From E44-bin89 sp034409565 (GTDB lineage: Bacteria; Chloroflexota; Dehalococcoidia; Dehalococcoidales; RBG-16-60-22): DNA of 64,000 nucleotides. The DNA is taken from the NCBI GenBank assembly GCA_034409565.1, contig DAOUMS010000002.1:62001-126000 (forward strand). Reading direction: 5' to 3'. Positions 37,393 to 45,972 of this stretch are shown here, piece after piece. The number at the start of each line of letters is the position of its first letter. Positions within the stretch are counted from its first letter, which is position 1. Position numbers and translations under genes: made by a program. Under the pieces are notes generated by a model. It was not told the origin of the DNA. It saw only the letters and a program-made list of their open reading frames with translations, and did no database searches.

Positions 37393-38319
37393 TCAAATGA
37401 CCAGGTTTAACGTGGCCGGGAGCACTTGAAAATGGACAGGTGCCTCTCCCAGAAGCTCACCGTCAGCTTGTAGAGATGTCTGTTGTACGGCTTGAATATA
37501 TACGTCTCTTACTTTCTTCAACGTGACTTTGGGATGCGTCAAATGTGTACCTCTGTAGATTCGGGGTAAAGACCGAAAGAGGTCAGGTTTGCTCAACTCG
37601 TCTATTATCAGGACATCAAGAAAACCGTCTGTAGGATCAGCGTGGGGAGCAACCAGCATACTGCCTCCCCCATACTTCCCGTTGCTTACCAGAATCGTAC
37701 AGACCTTCCTGTCCTCTGTTTTGCCGTCAACTCTTAGAGATACCTGCCTGCTATGATACAAAAGGAAGGTGGTGAGTAATCCAGCAAGGTAAGACGGCTT
37801 ACCGCCCAAGGCTTTGAATCTTCGTGTGGTAGCCTTAACTACTTCAGCATCAAATCCTAAGCCGGCAAAGTTGACAAAGAGCCGCTTTATCTTTTGTTCG
37901 TTACTTGCATACTCCGCCACACCAACATCTACTACCAGCTTTCGCGGATTCATAAGACGCTGGCAAGCTTCCTTAAAATGACAAGGTAAGCCAAGGCTGC
38001 GAATGTAATCCGAACCTGTTCCGGTGCTTATGATGCCCAGCATTACATCTTTAATGCCGCCAGACTTATATAGACCGTTCACGATTTCATTTATTGTCCC
38101 ATCACCGCCTACCGACACCACCAACTCGTACCCCTTCTCAACCGCTGATCTAGCCAGCTCAGTGGCATGTCCAGGTGATTCTGTTAACTCGTGTTCAAAT
38201 GACAGGCCAATTTTATTTAGCCAGTTGCTAATCTGCGGCCATTTCTTTGCCGCCCTACCCGCACCAGCCGCTGGGTTAACGATCACTCTTGCATGTGACA
38301 AACGTTTTAATCTCTCCAT
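37393..38319 (-). CDS. Diacylglycerol/sphingosine kinase-family lipid kinase
   Basis: 308 residues of the DagK/YegS/LCB5 family, which phosphorylates diacylglycerol or similar lipids with ATP. ARVIVNPAAGAGRA at the start, the nucleotide-binding VVSVGGDGTINEIVNG near residue 70, ISTGTGSDYIRSL, and the C-terminal LQADGELLGEAP all fit. Its start overlaps the stop of the small membrane protein gene by 13 bases, with GGAGAG as ribosome site inside that gene. With GlpD and the EEP protein it suggests turnover or modification of glycerolipids. Confidence 0.93.
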   Translation of the reverse strand: MERLKRLSHARVIVNPAAGAGRAAKKWPQISNWLNKIGLSFEHELTESPGHATELARSAVEKGYELVVSVGGDGTINEIVNGLYKSGGIKDVMLGIISTGTGSDYIRSLGLPCHFKEACQRLMNPRKLVVDVGVAEYASNEQKIKRLFVNFAGLGFDAEVVKATTRRFKALGGKPSYLAGLLTTFLLYHSRQVSLRVDGKTEDRKVCTILVSNGKYGGGSMLVAPHADPTDGFLDVLIIDELSKPDLFRSLPRIYRGTHLTHPKVTLKKVRDVYIQAVQQTSLQADGELLGEAPVHFQVLPATLNLVI

Positions 38320-38753
38320 GGCAGGCTCTCCGTGTCTATCTGGCGACCAATCTCCCTTGCTCTAGCTTTATGTCGGTTAATTAGGATTACATGCCAGTCA
38401 CTGTAACAATAGATACCCTGAAAAATTAAACCGCCGAGCAATCCATAGGTTATAGTAGACGTTAAAATGTATATCCCGGTTATTGCGCTGAGACCTATCA
38501 GACATAAAGAGCACAGCCAATGGTGCAGATGAAGCCCCCACTTTCTAAAGGGAATAACGAGTGACCTTACTTTACCTGGTTCTCCTGCTGATTTACCTGC
38601 CGCATACTTAGATGTCAGAAAACCTGTAAGCCAGCATAAGAAAAAGATATAGCCAAGCATAATAGTAGCAACTATCGTTAAAAGGATGGCGACCAGCTTT
38701 TTTATATGCAACCAGTGTCGTATATGGCCAACGATATTGCGTGTTTTATTCAT
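38307..38753 (-). CDS. Small membrane protein with HHW motif, unknown
   Basis: 148 residues from ATG 38753 (MNKTRNIVGHIRHW), with GGTGAG upstream. A longer in-frame start would run into glpD. Three or four hydrophobic stretches: LVAILLTIVATIMLGYIFFL, HHWLCSLCLIGLSAITGIYI and ITYGLLGGLIFQGIYCY. The histidine-rich KWGLHLHHWL at the membrane edge and the C-terminal YSDWHVI could bind a metal, as in membrane desaturase-like or lipid-modifying enzymes, but this is only a guess. It lies between glpD and dagK with tight spacing, so it is likely part of the same pathway. Confidence 0.75.
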   Translation of the reverse strand: MNKTRNIVGHIRHWLHIKKLVAILLTIVATIMLGYIFFLCWLTGFLTSKYAAGKSAGEPGKVRSLVIPFRKWGLHLHHWLCSLCLIGLSAITGIYILTSTITYGLLGGLIFQGIYCYSDWHVILINRHKARAREIGRQIDTESLPWRD

Positions 38754-38760
38754 AATGAAC

Positions 38761-40425
38761 TCACCGAATACATATAACTTGCTCCGGTAATGTGTGGGAG
38801 CACTCGAGATACTCCTGATAATGCCGATACTGCTCTGCAAACTCCTCCTCACTCATACCCAGCTCGTAGCGTATCATCCGTGCTCCGTACCGGAGGCGCT
38901 CCAATCGTGTTTCATTGTTCCAGTGCAGAAAGCCAGCACGCCGCTCAACTAAGTCTTCCAATGTACAAGCCATTTCATTGCGGCAAACATATCGGATTTC
39001 AGCGCGGATCAAATCGGCTCTTGAGTCTATGTGCTCACTGATGAAGGTTTTCTTTGCTTCAGCACAAATGGTATTGGCGTCAACACCGTAGCGCTGATAA
39101 AGGGGTTGGAAATATCTGGCTAGCTGTGGGCATCGCTGTACCCAGTAGGCAAGCCCCTCGACAACCTCCTCGTTGGCGCCCCCAATGGGGAGCTTGTGTG
39201 TCAGGCACGGTGACCACACGCCCGCGTGATTCATAGTTTTGGTAACGCAGTCGAGAATCCTGATTGCTATAAGCCTCGCCGTGGTTAGCTTACCACCAAC
39301 CACAGTAATCAGGCCCGATGGCGCCACTTCAATAACATCTTCACGGCTCACCAATGACGGATCGGGGTTTTGGCCGTTTGTCGAAAGAAGCGGCCTGAAG
39401 CCACTGTAGGCAAATCGAACTTTATCGCCATCCAGTTGTGCGTTTGGCATAAATTGCCGCAGAGACTCCAGCAAATACCCCACATCCTGTTGGCCTGGCG
39501 CTGGGGTGCTTGGCTCTGCGTCTTCCCAATCGTCCGTGGTGCCGTAGAGAAAACAGCCTTCCCGCTTGATTAGGAAAAGCGGTCGTCTATCAACCGGAGA
39601 CAGGAAAATTATGCTAACCGCAAGCGGTACATCCCCTTCGGCGAGAACCAGGTGTGTTCCCTTGGACAGTCTCACCAGATTGGTCACGCCGGGTCGGTCT
39701 AAATTCCTGACCCTGTCCGCCCAGACTCCGGTAGCATTGACTACTGCCCTGGCTCGGGCTTCATACGAGGCGCCACTTACCCGGTCGTGGTAAGTCACCC
39801 CAACAATTTTGTTGTTCTCTTTCAAGAGCGCAGTGACCGGTGCGTGATTGATGGCCAATCCGCCGTTCCGCACACCATCCTTCACAGTTTCCAAGGTCCA
39901 TCGGTTGTCGTTCACAATTGCATCGTAATAGAGGCATCCGCCGCTCAGGTCCTCTACGGGAAGACTTGGCGCCATTCCCAGTGTTTCTTGGCGACTGAGA
40001 AATCGGTGAAAGCGGTGATTTTTGAAGCCGGACATCACTTCGTAGAGCAGCATGCCCAAGCGTACTTTAGCGCGAGATTCGCCTTGGCCGCGATACAGAG
40101 GTAATAGAAAAGGCCATGGCTGAACAAGGCGCCTGTTCAACCGAATGTGAAGGTTGCGCTCGTGGCAGGACTCCCAGGCCAGCCGAAAGCCCCGGTTCTT
40201 TAAGTACCTGAGTCCTCCGTGGAAGAGCTTGGAACTGCGGCCACTCGTGCCCGCAGCAAAATCATTTGCTTCAATAAGTGCCACGCGCATCCCTCGGAGA
40301 GCCGCATCACGAAAGATTGACGCCCCAATAATTCCGCCGCCAATAATCAGGAGATCAAGCTGCTCACCAGACAGCCTCTGGAACAGTTGTGGACGAGACC
40401 ATTTATTGAATAGTTCCAGTCCCAT
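38761..40425 (-). CDS. glpD: Aerobic-type glycerol-3-phosphate dehydrogenase (FAD)
   Basis: 554 residues. It oxidises sn-glycerol-3-phosphate to dihydroxyacetone phosphate at the membrane, passing electrons to quinone. FAD-binding DLLIIGGGIIGASIFRDAA at residues about 25-43, then GTSGRSSKLFHGGLRYL, GVWADRVRNL and the C-terminal GGKLTTARLIA are all GlpD features. Its start overlaps the preceding stop as TAATG. No glpK or glpF is nearby, so the substrate probably comes from lipid breakdown rather than from imported glycerol. Confidence 0.95.
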   Translation of the reverse strand: MGLELFNKWSRPQLFQRLSGEQLDLLIIGGGIIGASIFRDAALRGMRVALIEANDFAAGTSGRSSKLFHGGLRYLKNRGFRLAWESCHERNLHIRLNRRLVQPWPFLLPLYRGQGESRAKVRLGMLLYEVMSGFKNHRFHRFLSRQETLGMAPSLPVEDLSGGCLYYDAIVNDNRWTLETVKDGVRNGGLAINHAPVTALLKENNKIVGVTYHDRVSGASYEARARAVVNATGVWADRVRNLDRPGVTNLVRLSKGTHLVLAEGDVPLAVSIIFLSPVDRRPLFLIKREGCFLYGTTDDWEDAEPSTPAPGQQDVGYLLESLRQFMPNAQLDGDKVRFAYSGFRPLLSTNGQNPDPSLVSREDVIEVAPSGLITVVGGKLTTARLIAIRILDCVTKTMNHAGVWSPCLTHKLPIGGANEEVVEGLAYWVQRCPQLARYFQPLYQRYGVDANTICAEAKKTFISEHIDSRADLIRAEIRYVCRNEMACTLEDLVERRAGFLHWNNETRLERLRYGARMIRYELGMSEEEFAEQYRHYQEYLECSHTLPEQVICIR

Positions 40426-42215
40426 TAGCCCTTTACTCCGGCAAAAAATGCGCTGGTGTTTACAACAACATTGCTAATACCTTCCCGCTTCCTTGGTGAG
40501 AATATCATCACGTGGTTGATTTCATCGCGACCGGACTCGACCTGGGCACCGGTTCCATCAAATCCGCAGTAGTCCATTGTCACCCTGTATAAAGCGGGAG
40601 TGTAGTAACTTGCCTTGTAGCCGACGTATCGACCGGACAGCGCATAGAACTCTGGTGCAAAACAGTCTGAGACGAGGACACCGTCACCACGAATGTTTTG
40701 GTAAACCCATTTCAAGTGACCTACTACCTCGGGTTTAGGCAACCAACCGGACAAGCCCACAAATAGAACCAGATCGTACGGGGCAGCCTCTGCAAACTTC
40801 GCGCGCATCCCATCGTCTGTAATGTCGCCCCGCAGGAACTGAAAACGGATACCGAGATGCTCGGCTCGTGCAATCAGTTCGTTTTCCAGGTAGCTGTGCG
40901 GGTCCAGGTCAGCGGCGACCAGTCGAACGCACCTCATAGCCTTTGGCATACGATTAGCAATAGCGTTCAGTGGCTGAAACAAATCATAGGCAAACCCACT
41001 CGGGGCGGTAAAAATACTGACATCCCGGCCTTCTTGCAGCCGTTCCTCCAGCTCAGCCTCAATTCTTCCAGTCAGGATGTGCAATCGGTCGTACACCGCC
41101 CGGTGTAGTGGATATTCGAGGAATATGCGATCCAGAAAGTTGCAGCGCTGCTCGCCTTGGTCGTAAATCGCCCGCATGACCCCGGCAGAGTACCCCTCCT
41201 TCAGGAGAAGGCGTCCAAGCCCTGAGAACATAAAGGTCGGCTCCCGCCATGCACCTCGGAACCAGTTTGGCATCAGATAGCGTACCAAGTAGCGATGATT
41301 AAGCAGCTTGCGCCATACGACGCTCCGGGTCAACTCCGCGGTGGGCGTTCCCAGTGGGACCCTCTCTGCCATCTCCTGACGTTGGTGGGCCAATATGTGA
41401 GGCTTGAGTAGTTCAAGTACTGCCTGCAAGGTTTCTCCCGGTGTCATGTTATCCACAGCCAAGCAGTGCGCTACCTCCGGCGAACGATACAGCCTAAAAG
41501 CGTCAAGAGTCTTCAGGTACTTGTGCCTCGCCTGAGCCAAGTCGTCCTCATTTTCATGTCGGTCAATCTTTTGACTCCGTGAAGTGATGCGGGTCATGGC
41601 AAGGGCTGGTGATAGGTCGAGAAAGATTACAACGTCCGGTAGCCATCCGGCATGAAGACCAAAGCGTTTTGCTAAGCGTAAGAGCATTCGCGCCTTTCTG
41701 ATATGGGGCAGCTTGGCTTGAATCCTTTTGGTAATAGACTCCCCGTTAAGGAGATATTCAAAGACTGCCTTTAGTTCAGTAGGATCGGGTTCTTGCACGC
41801 CAACATTAGCTTTTTCACTGGCAGGGTGTGTATAGTTTGCTGCTCGTCCCGCAGCAGACAGGAGGATATTGCCGTCGCTGATGACCACATCAGCACCGTA
41901 TCGTCGACTCAATCTGTAAGCGGCGTCGTCCTGAAAGACCATCTGGGCCAGCTTGAAGAACGGGTAAAGACGGCGGTTATCTACAACACGCTTGGCCTGA
42001 CACTTGAACCACTTAGACAGATGGCAGGTGGTCGGCAGGCCATTCGGATGAAACCCGGGTGCCAGATGGTCCTCATCAGCTTCAACAATCCGGAAGACTT
42101 CACTAGCCGAACCTGCCCGCAAGTTCAGCTCAGCGGCAAGGATATTGGGCAAGGCTGCGGTGATTGTGCTCTTGCCACTCCCATCGATTCCTAACACGCA
42201 AATATGTAAGGTCAT
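40425..42215 (-). CDS. P-loop (thymidylate-kinase-like) - methyltransferase fusion
   Basis: 596 residues from ATG 42215, which overlaps the upstream stop (ATGA). The N-terminal part (1-275) is a P-loop kinase of the thymidylate kinase type: CVLGIDGSGKSTI at residues 5-17, DVVISDGNI as a DRx-like position, and VVIFLDLSPALAMTRI. The C-terminal part (about 300-590) looks like a class I SAM-dependent methyltransferase: LVAADLDPHSYLENELI for cofactor binding, and YDLVLFVGLSGWLPKPEVV. The two together are not a standard thymidylate kinase. The acceptor is unknown, and operon context suggests a lipid or its head group. Confidence 0.75.
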   Translation of the reverse strand: MTLHICVLGIDGSGKSTITAALPNILAAELNLRAGSASEVFRIVEADEDHLAPGFHPNGLPTTCHLSKWFKCQAKRVVDNRRLYPFFKLAQMVFQDDAAYRLSRRYGADVVISDGNILLSAAGRAANYTHPASEKANVGVQEPDPTELKAVFEYLLNGESITKRIQAKLPHIRKARMLLRLAKRFGLHAGWLPDVVIFLDLSPALAMTRITSRSQKIDRHENEDDLAQARHKYLKTLDAFRLYRSPEVAHCLAVDNMTPGETLQAVLELLKPHILAHQRQEMAERVPLGTPTAELTRSVVWRKLLNHRYLVRYLMPNWFRGAWREPTFMFSGLGRLLLKEGYSAGVMRAIYDQGEQRCNFLDRIFLEYPLHRAVYDRLHILTGRIEAELEERLQEGRDVSIFTAPSGFAYDLFQPLNAIANRMPKAMRCVRLVAADLDPHSYLENELIARAEHLGIRFQFLRGDITDDGMRAKFAEAAPYDLVLFVGLSGWLPKPEVVGHLKWVYQNIRGDGVLVSDCFAPEFYALSGRYVGYKASYYTPALYRVTMDYCGFDGTGAQVESGRDEINHVMIFSPRKREGISNVVVNTSAFFAGVKG

Positions 42216-43327
42216 GGCTTGCCCCCTTTCCCCTGTGGCCACCGGTAGTCCTGGCCGGGCACAAAGGCCAGTGTCCCCGCGACTTGAATTAGCACTCTGC
42301 TGTGGAAAACCAGTGGGTCCTCATCAAGGAAGAATTCCACACCGTCCCGATCCGCCAAACGAACCTCCAGGCAATTAGAATCCATAATCCGCATTTGTAA
42401 TGCGTTTTTCGCAAGGCGGTGACGAGAAAACAGCAGAAAGAGTGGCGCCCATCTTTGCGGATATGAAATAAAGTTCAGTGACAGTGCCGCATCTTCCACG
42501 CGAACTCCCGGTTGAAAGGGCAGCGGCTTTAATGGAAAGTTCATGACCACACCGGCGAGCAGAGGCATAGATTGGACATGTTCTCCCATACGCATTTCCA
42601 CGACCTCAACAGCATTCGGCCACAAAGTACACCGCGCGAGCCGGATGAGGAGTGAGAAGCCATACTCTATATTGTTGAGCCTCTCAATGCCAATAAGCCG
42701 TGCCGTCAGCCTGCGCAGTACCGGCAGCCGATGATGCCAGCGCTCTAGGTCTCCAGGAGAGCGACCGAACTGCCCGAACCCGACCATAGTTGCGGCATAA
42801 TGGATATCTGTATTATCCACCTCACAGCACATAACACAGCAGCGGGCAGTACGATCCTCATGCAAATTAGCAATGATTCCCTTCAGTGCAACCTCCGGAA
42901 CGTATGGCACACCGAATTGCTTAGCTACAGGATTTCCTGAACCCATCCGTAGCGCCGCAATACGAACGCGCTCTCGCCCGGGCAAATGGTCTGGCTCACT
43001 TCCAACACAGATACCCTCAATGACTGCCCGCAGTGTCCCGCTACCACCGCCAGCAATGACTAATGCCGGCGCATCAGATGTTGCCAGAAATGCCTTCGTC
43101 TGTTCCCTCGCCTGTGAGTGGTCGTCCACGACCTCAACTCTGATTTCCACCTTATGGCCAAGGGCTTCATCCAGCACCGAACGGAGACGGTCTACAGTTG
43201 CATTCCCGTGACCTGTAGACGATGAACGATTGACGACCAATAGAACACGCTCTACTACTTTTATTGAATCTGCCATCATTTCACTATTGTTGAGGTCTGT
43301 AAAGCTCTGTTGCGTATACATACTCAT
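42212..43327 (-). CDS. Diacylglycerol-kinase-like protein with altered GGDGT motif
   Basis: 371 residues. Fold cues of the DagK/NAD-kinase-like family: VLLVVNRSSSTGHGNA at the start, then LVIAGGGSGTLRAVIEG where GGDGT is expected, and RMGSGNPVAKQFGV at the position of the GTGND-type loop. The catalytic-loop Asp of GGDGT is replaced (GGGSGT), so ATP-dependent lipid phosphorylation may be lost or altered. C-terminal VEFFLDEDPLVFHSRV fits the family's end. First gene of the operon, 236 bases after the response regulator gene. Start ATG 43327 has a weak ribosome site, and nearby ATGs are possible. Confidence 0.75.
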   Translation of the reverse strand: MSMYTQQSFTDLNNSEMMADSIKVVERVLLVVNRSSSTGHGNATVDRLRSVLDEALGHKVEIRVEVVDDHSQAREQTKAFLATSDAPALVIAGGGSGTLRAVIEGICVGSEPDHLPGRERVRIAALRMGSGNPVAKQFGVPYVPEVALKGIIANLHEDRTARCCVMCCEVDNTDIHYAATMVGFGQFGRSPGDLERWHHRLPVLRRLTARLIGIERLNNIEYGFSLLIRLARCTLWPNAVEVVEMRMGEHVQSMPLLAGVVMNFPLKPLPFQPGVRVEDAALSLNFISYPQRWAPLFLLFSRHRLAKNALQMRIMDSNCLEVRLADRDGVEFFLDEDPLVFHSRVLIQVAGTLAFVPGQDYRWPQGKGGKP

Positions 43328-43563
43328 AATATAGGCCAGGAGATGCCGATTGAGTATCGGTATGTGTCTGATTTTTACGTAGGACTTTGACTCAGCTTTT
43401 TGACAGCATTTGTCCTACAAAGAAAGTGACGGATTCAAGTGGTAGGCTTGTTAGACTCAATCAGAGAACGGCAGGAGGAAATGCGGAATAGCGACTACTC
43501 AGGTTCAATACAAGAGGTCAAGATAAATAGTTGGTAGCCGATGTGGTTTTATTCTATAGCTTT

Positions 43564-44196
43564 TTAGTGAATCAGTTGATTTTTTATAGCATAATAGGTC
43601 AGTTCGGCATTATTCTTCATTTTCATCTTTTCCAAAATACGTGACCTATAGGTGCTGATAGTTTTTTCGCTAAGAGAAAGCTCGTGCGCAATCTCCATTA
43701 CTGTTTTCCCGGAGGCAATCATGCGCATCACGTGATATTCACGGTCGGAGAGTGTCTCATGTGGTGCTTGCTCACGACCAACCTCCAGCTCAAAGGCCAG
43801 TTTTTCGGCAAGAGAAGAACTGATATATTTACCACCCCTCGATACCTTTTGTATAGCTACTACCAATTCATCCGGTGCGCTTTCCTTGGTCAAATATCCT
43901 GAGGCACCAGCTCTTAAGGCCCGCAAGGCATACTGCTCCTCCGGGTGAATACTCAACATCAAAACGGGAAGATCCGGTTTTTCAATTCTGAGTTGTTTTA
44001 AAACATCCATCCCATCTCTGCCGGGCATGGTGATGTCAAGGACAACCACATCGTAATCATTCTCCTTTATCATGTTGAGCAATTCCTGCCCGTTGCTCGC
44101 TTCGCCAGCTACAGCCATATCCGAGGTTTCGGTGACTATCTGCTTCAGCCCTTGGCGAACAATTGCGTGGTCATCAGCAATTAGTATTTTAAGCAT
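43564..44196 (-). CDS. LuxR/NarL-type response regulator
   Basis: 210 residues. Receiver domain with acidic pair in LIADDHAIV, phosphoacceptor Asp54 in VVVLDITMPGRDG and Lys in YLTKESAP. The C-terminal LuxR helix-turn-helix (LSDREYHVMRMIASG through SLSEKTISTYRSRILEKM) binds DNA. Its start overlaps the histidine kinase stop by 8 bases, so the pair is coupled. It lies upstream of the lipid operon in the same direction and may regulate it. Confidence 0.95.
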   Translation of the reverse strand: MLKILIADDHAIVRQGLKQIVTETSDMAVAGEASNGQELLNMIKENDYDVVVLDITMPGRDGMDVLKQLRIEKPDLPVLMLSIHPEEQYALRALRAGASGYLTKESAPDELVVAIQKVSRGGKYISSSLAEKLAFELEVGREQAPHETLSDREYHVMRMIASGKTVMEIAHELSLSEKTISTYRSRILEKMKMKNNAELTYYAIKNQLIH

Positions 44197-45400
44197 CCTC
44201 CTCCTCCTTATTCGCTAGCGGAATAATTACCACTGCCGTGGTCCCTTTACTTGGGATACCGCTGGTTTTAAACTCGCCTTGCCAAGAGCGGACGCGTTCT
44301 CTTATTCCGAGTAGGCCAAATGATCTTGGATTAGAGATTTGTTCATTGGTGATTCCTCTGCCGTTATCCTTGAGTGTTAACACTATCTTGTCAGCTTCTT
44401 CTATCAGGCTTGCCTTGACCTTGGTGGCATCGGCATGGCGCGCAACATTCGTCAGCAGCTCCTGAAAAATTCGGAAAAGTACTGTAGAACGGTCGCTATC
44501 TAAGACGATATCGTCAGGTTTTATGCTTATCTCGATGCGTATTCCGGTCAATTTTTGAAATTCACCGACTTGCCATTCCATAGCAGCTACTAGGCCAAAA
44601 TCGTCTAATAGGCTTGGCCTCAATTCTGCTGAAATGCTCTTTACTTTTTGGATGGTCATGTCAACGAGTTTAGACATTGACCTTGTCTTCTCCAACGATG
44701 ATTCCTGGTCTGGAGGAAATTCTTTTGCCAGCCGGGACAGGTCAATTTTCAGAGCTGTTAGCAACTGCCCCAGCTCGTCGTGAATATCACGGGCCAGGTT
44801 AGTTCTTTCTTCTTCCCTTACCGATTGTAGATGGTCTGAAAGGCTGCGCAACTGTTGACGAGAAGCCCTTAATTGCTCCTCGGTATGTTTACGTTCGGTA
44901 ATGTCTCTCACTAATACAAGGTCGGCAGGTCTTCCTTCATATGAGATTATGCTTGCATTAATCTCAACATTAATGGCACTACCATCTTTTCGTTTGAGTA
45001 CTGTCTCGTAGATTGGCTCAACATTTTCACCTGACAAGCGCTGATTGTAACGGTCAATCACTATATGACGTTCTGCAGGATGAAGGTAATCAGTAAACGG
45101 AGTGCCAGTACTTTCTTGAACAGTGTAGCCACCCATTTCCGCCAGACGCGGGTTGAGGTATTTCATTATGCCGTCTTGAATAATGACGATGCCATCATTA
45201 GCCCGTTCTACCAGATTGCGGTATTTTTCTTCACTCTCATGTAACGCTCTCTCAGCCTTTCTGTGCTCTATGAGTTCTAGCTTCAAATGTTTTTTTACCT
45301 GTCTGTGCTCGACCTTTATTTTTAAAAGGTTGGCGATACGGAGACGTAGCTTTTCTAGCTCCTGGGTAAGTTGCCCTTTTGTTCTATTAATGCGACTCAT
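44189..45400 (-). CDS. PAS-domain sensor histidine kinase (HisKA_3)
   Basis: 403 residues. N-terminal coiled coil (about 1-60), one PAS domain (about 60-180; YRNLVERANDGIVIIQDGI and YEGRPADLVLVRDITERK), then a HisKA_3 dimerisation domain with phosphorylated His207 in ARDIHDELGQLL, and a HATPase domain with FRIFQELLTNVARHA, DNGRGI and FGLLGIRERV. There is no membrane segment, so it senses a cytoplasmic signal. It belongs with the NarL-type regulator downstream. Confidence 0.95.
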   Translation of the reverse strand: MSRINRTKGQLTQELEKLRLRIANLLKIKVEHRQVKKHLKLELIEHRKAERALHESEEKYRNLVERANDGIVIIQDGIMKYLNPRLAEMGGYTVQESTGTPFTDYLHPAERHIVIDRYNQRLSGENVEPIYETVLKRKDGSAINVEINASIISYEGRPADLVLVRDITERKHTEEQLRASRQQLRSLSDHLQSVREEERTNLARDIHDELGQLLTALKIDLSRLAKEFPPDQESSLEKTRSMSKLVDMTIQKVKSISAELRPSLLDDFGLVAAMEWQVGEFQKLTGIRIEISIKPDDIVLDSDRSTVLFRIFQELLTNVARHADATKVKASLIEEADKIVLTLKDNGRGITNEQISNPRSFGLLGIRERVRSWQGEFKTSGIPSKGTTAVVIIPLANKEEEDA

Positions 45401-45444
45401 TGGTAATCGCCTCGGGAAAGGTGCTTCATACTTGATTATTATAA

Positions 45445-45453
45445 ATTATAGCA
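45445..45453 (-). promoter_or_regulatory. Extended -10 promoter of the two-component genes
   Basis: On the minus strand TGCTATAAT, an extended -10 element about 45 bases upstream of the kinase start. No clear -35. Confidence 0.4.
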
Positions 45454-45725
45454 TGCTCCTCTAGCCTTTGGTCAGAATGATACGTTATATACTGGAAGAC
45501 ACTTAAGTAGTGCAACCGCAGTCAATAAGATAATCGTGTTAGCTTCCTCTGATTTTACAAAATTGGGAAATTGTTAATGAGCTATTACCCGTTGAGAACG
45601 ATTACCCAGTTCATTTACTAGACCGTGCAGGTCTCGAACTGTAACTACTAAAATTAAAGATACATATTTTGCGGATGTTGAATTTACTTGATTATAGAGT
45701 TATCCTGTTTAGCAAATAAAAAAGT
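45454..45725. other. Non-coding AT-rich stretch inside island end
   Basis: About 270 bases between the kinase promoter and direct repeat B. I see no gene, RNA or terminator. It is AT-rich and would be the place for recombinase arm sites if the island once had an integrase. Confidence 0.4.
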
Positions 45726-45855
45726 TAAGCAGTTTGTTAAGCAAAGTGCCGAGTATACTGAGTAGCTGAAAGGAGAGCCATAAAAAATGAGGAAAATTAG
45801 CCTCAAAAATGGTGAGCCGCGGAGGACTCGAACCTCCAACCGGCTGATTAAGAGT
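45726..45855. repeat. Direct repeat B (right end of tRNA-Lys island)
   Basis: 130 bases matching 35037-35165 except for one inserted T. It includes the 3' part of the intact tRNA-Lys and its terminator. Confidence 0.92.
45782..45805 (-). terminator. tRNA-Lys terminator
   Basis: Minus strand: TGAGG, loop CTAATTTT, CCTCA, then six T, five bases after the tRNA CCA end. Short stem but correct position. Confidence 0.65.
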
Positions 45856-45885
45856 CAGCTGCTCTGCCAGTTGAGCTAGCGGCCC
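45810..45885 (-). tRNA. tRNA-Lys(CTT)
   Basis: Acceptor GGGCCGC pairs with GCGGCTC, D arm GCTC/GAGC, anticodon loop CTCTTAA (anticodon CTT), T arm GGAGG-TTCGAGT-CCTCC, discriminator A and encoded CCA. All stems are intact. Confidence 0.97.
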
Positions 45886-45972
45886 ATGCGTCCATCAGAC
45901 AAGCTTTATTTTAACATTCTGTTAGCTTCAGAGGCAAGCAAACCCCTGAGGCCGTTAAGGGTGATAGCTATG

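Larger units (their letters stand above)
35166..45855. mobile_element. Putative genomic island at tRNA-Lys(CTT), 10.7 kb
   Basis: Bounded by the direct repeats that include the tRNA-Lys 3' end. The intact tRNA is at the right end and its displaced fragment at the left, the usual geometry for insertion into a tRNA. Cargo is a six-gene lipid/glycerol operon and a two-component system, all on the minus strand. No integrase, excisionase or relaxase gene is visible, so the element is either degraded, mobilised in trans, or formed by another recombination route. Confidence 0.65.

Noticed and set aside
45630..45655. On the minus strand, ACAGTTCGAGACCTG looks like a T arm near the right end of the island.
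   Set aside because: Only three stem pairs and no acceptor. Not supportable as a tRNA remnant or recombinase site.
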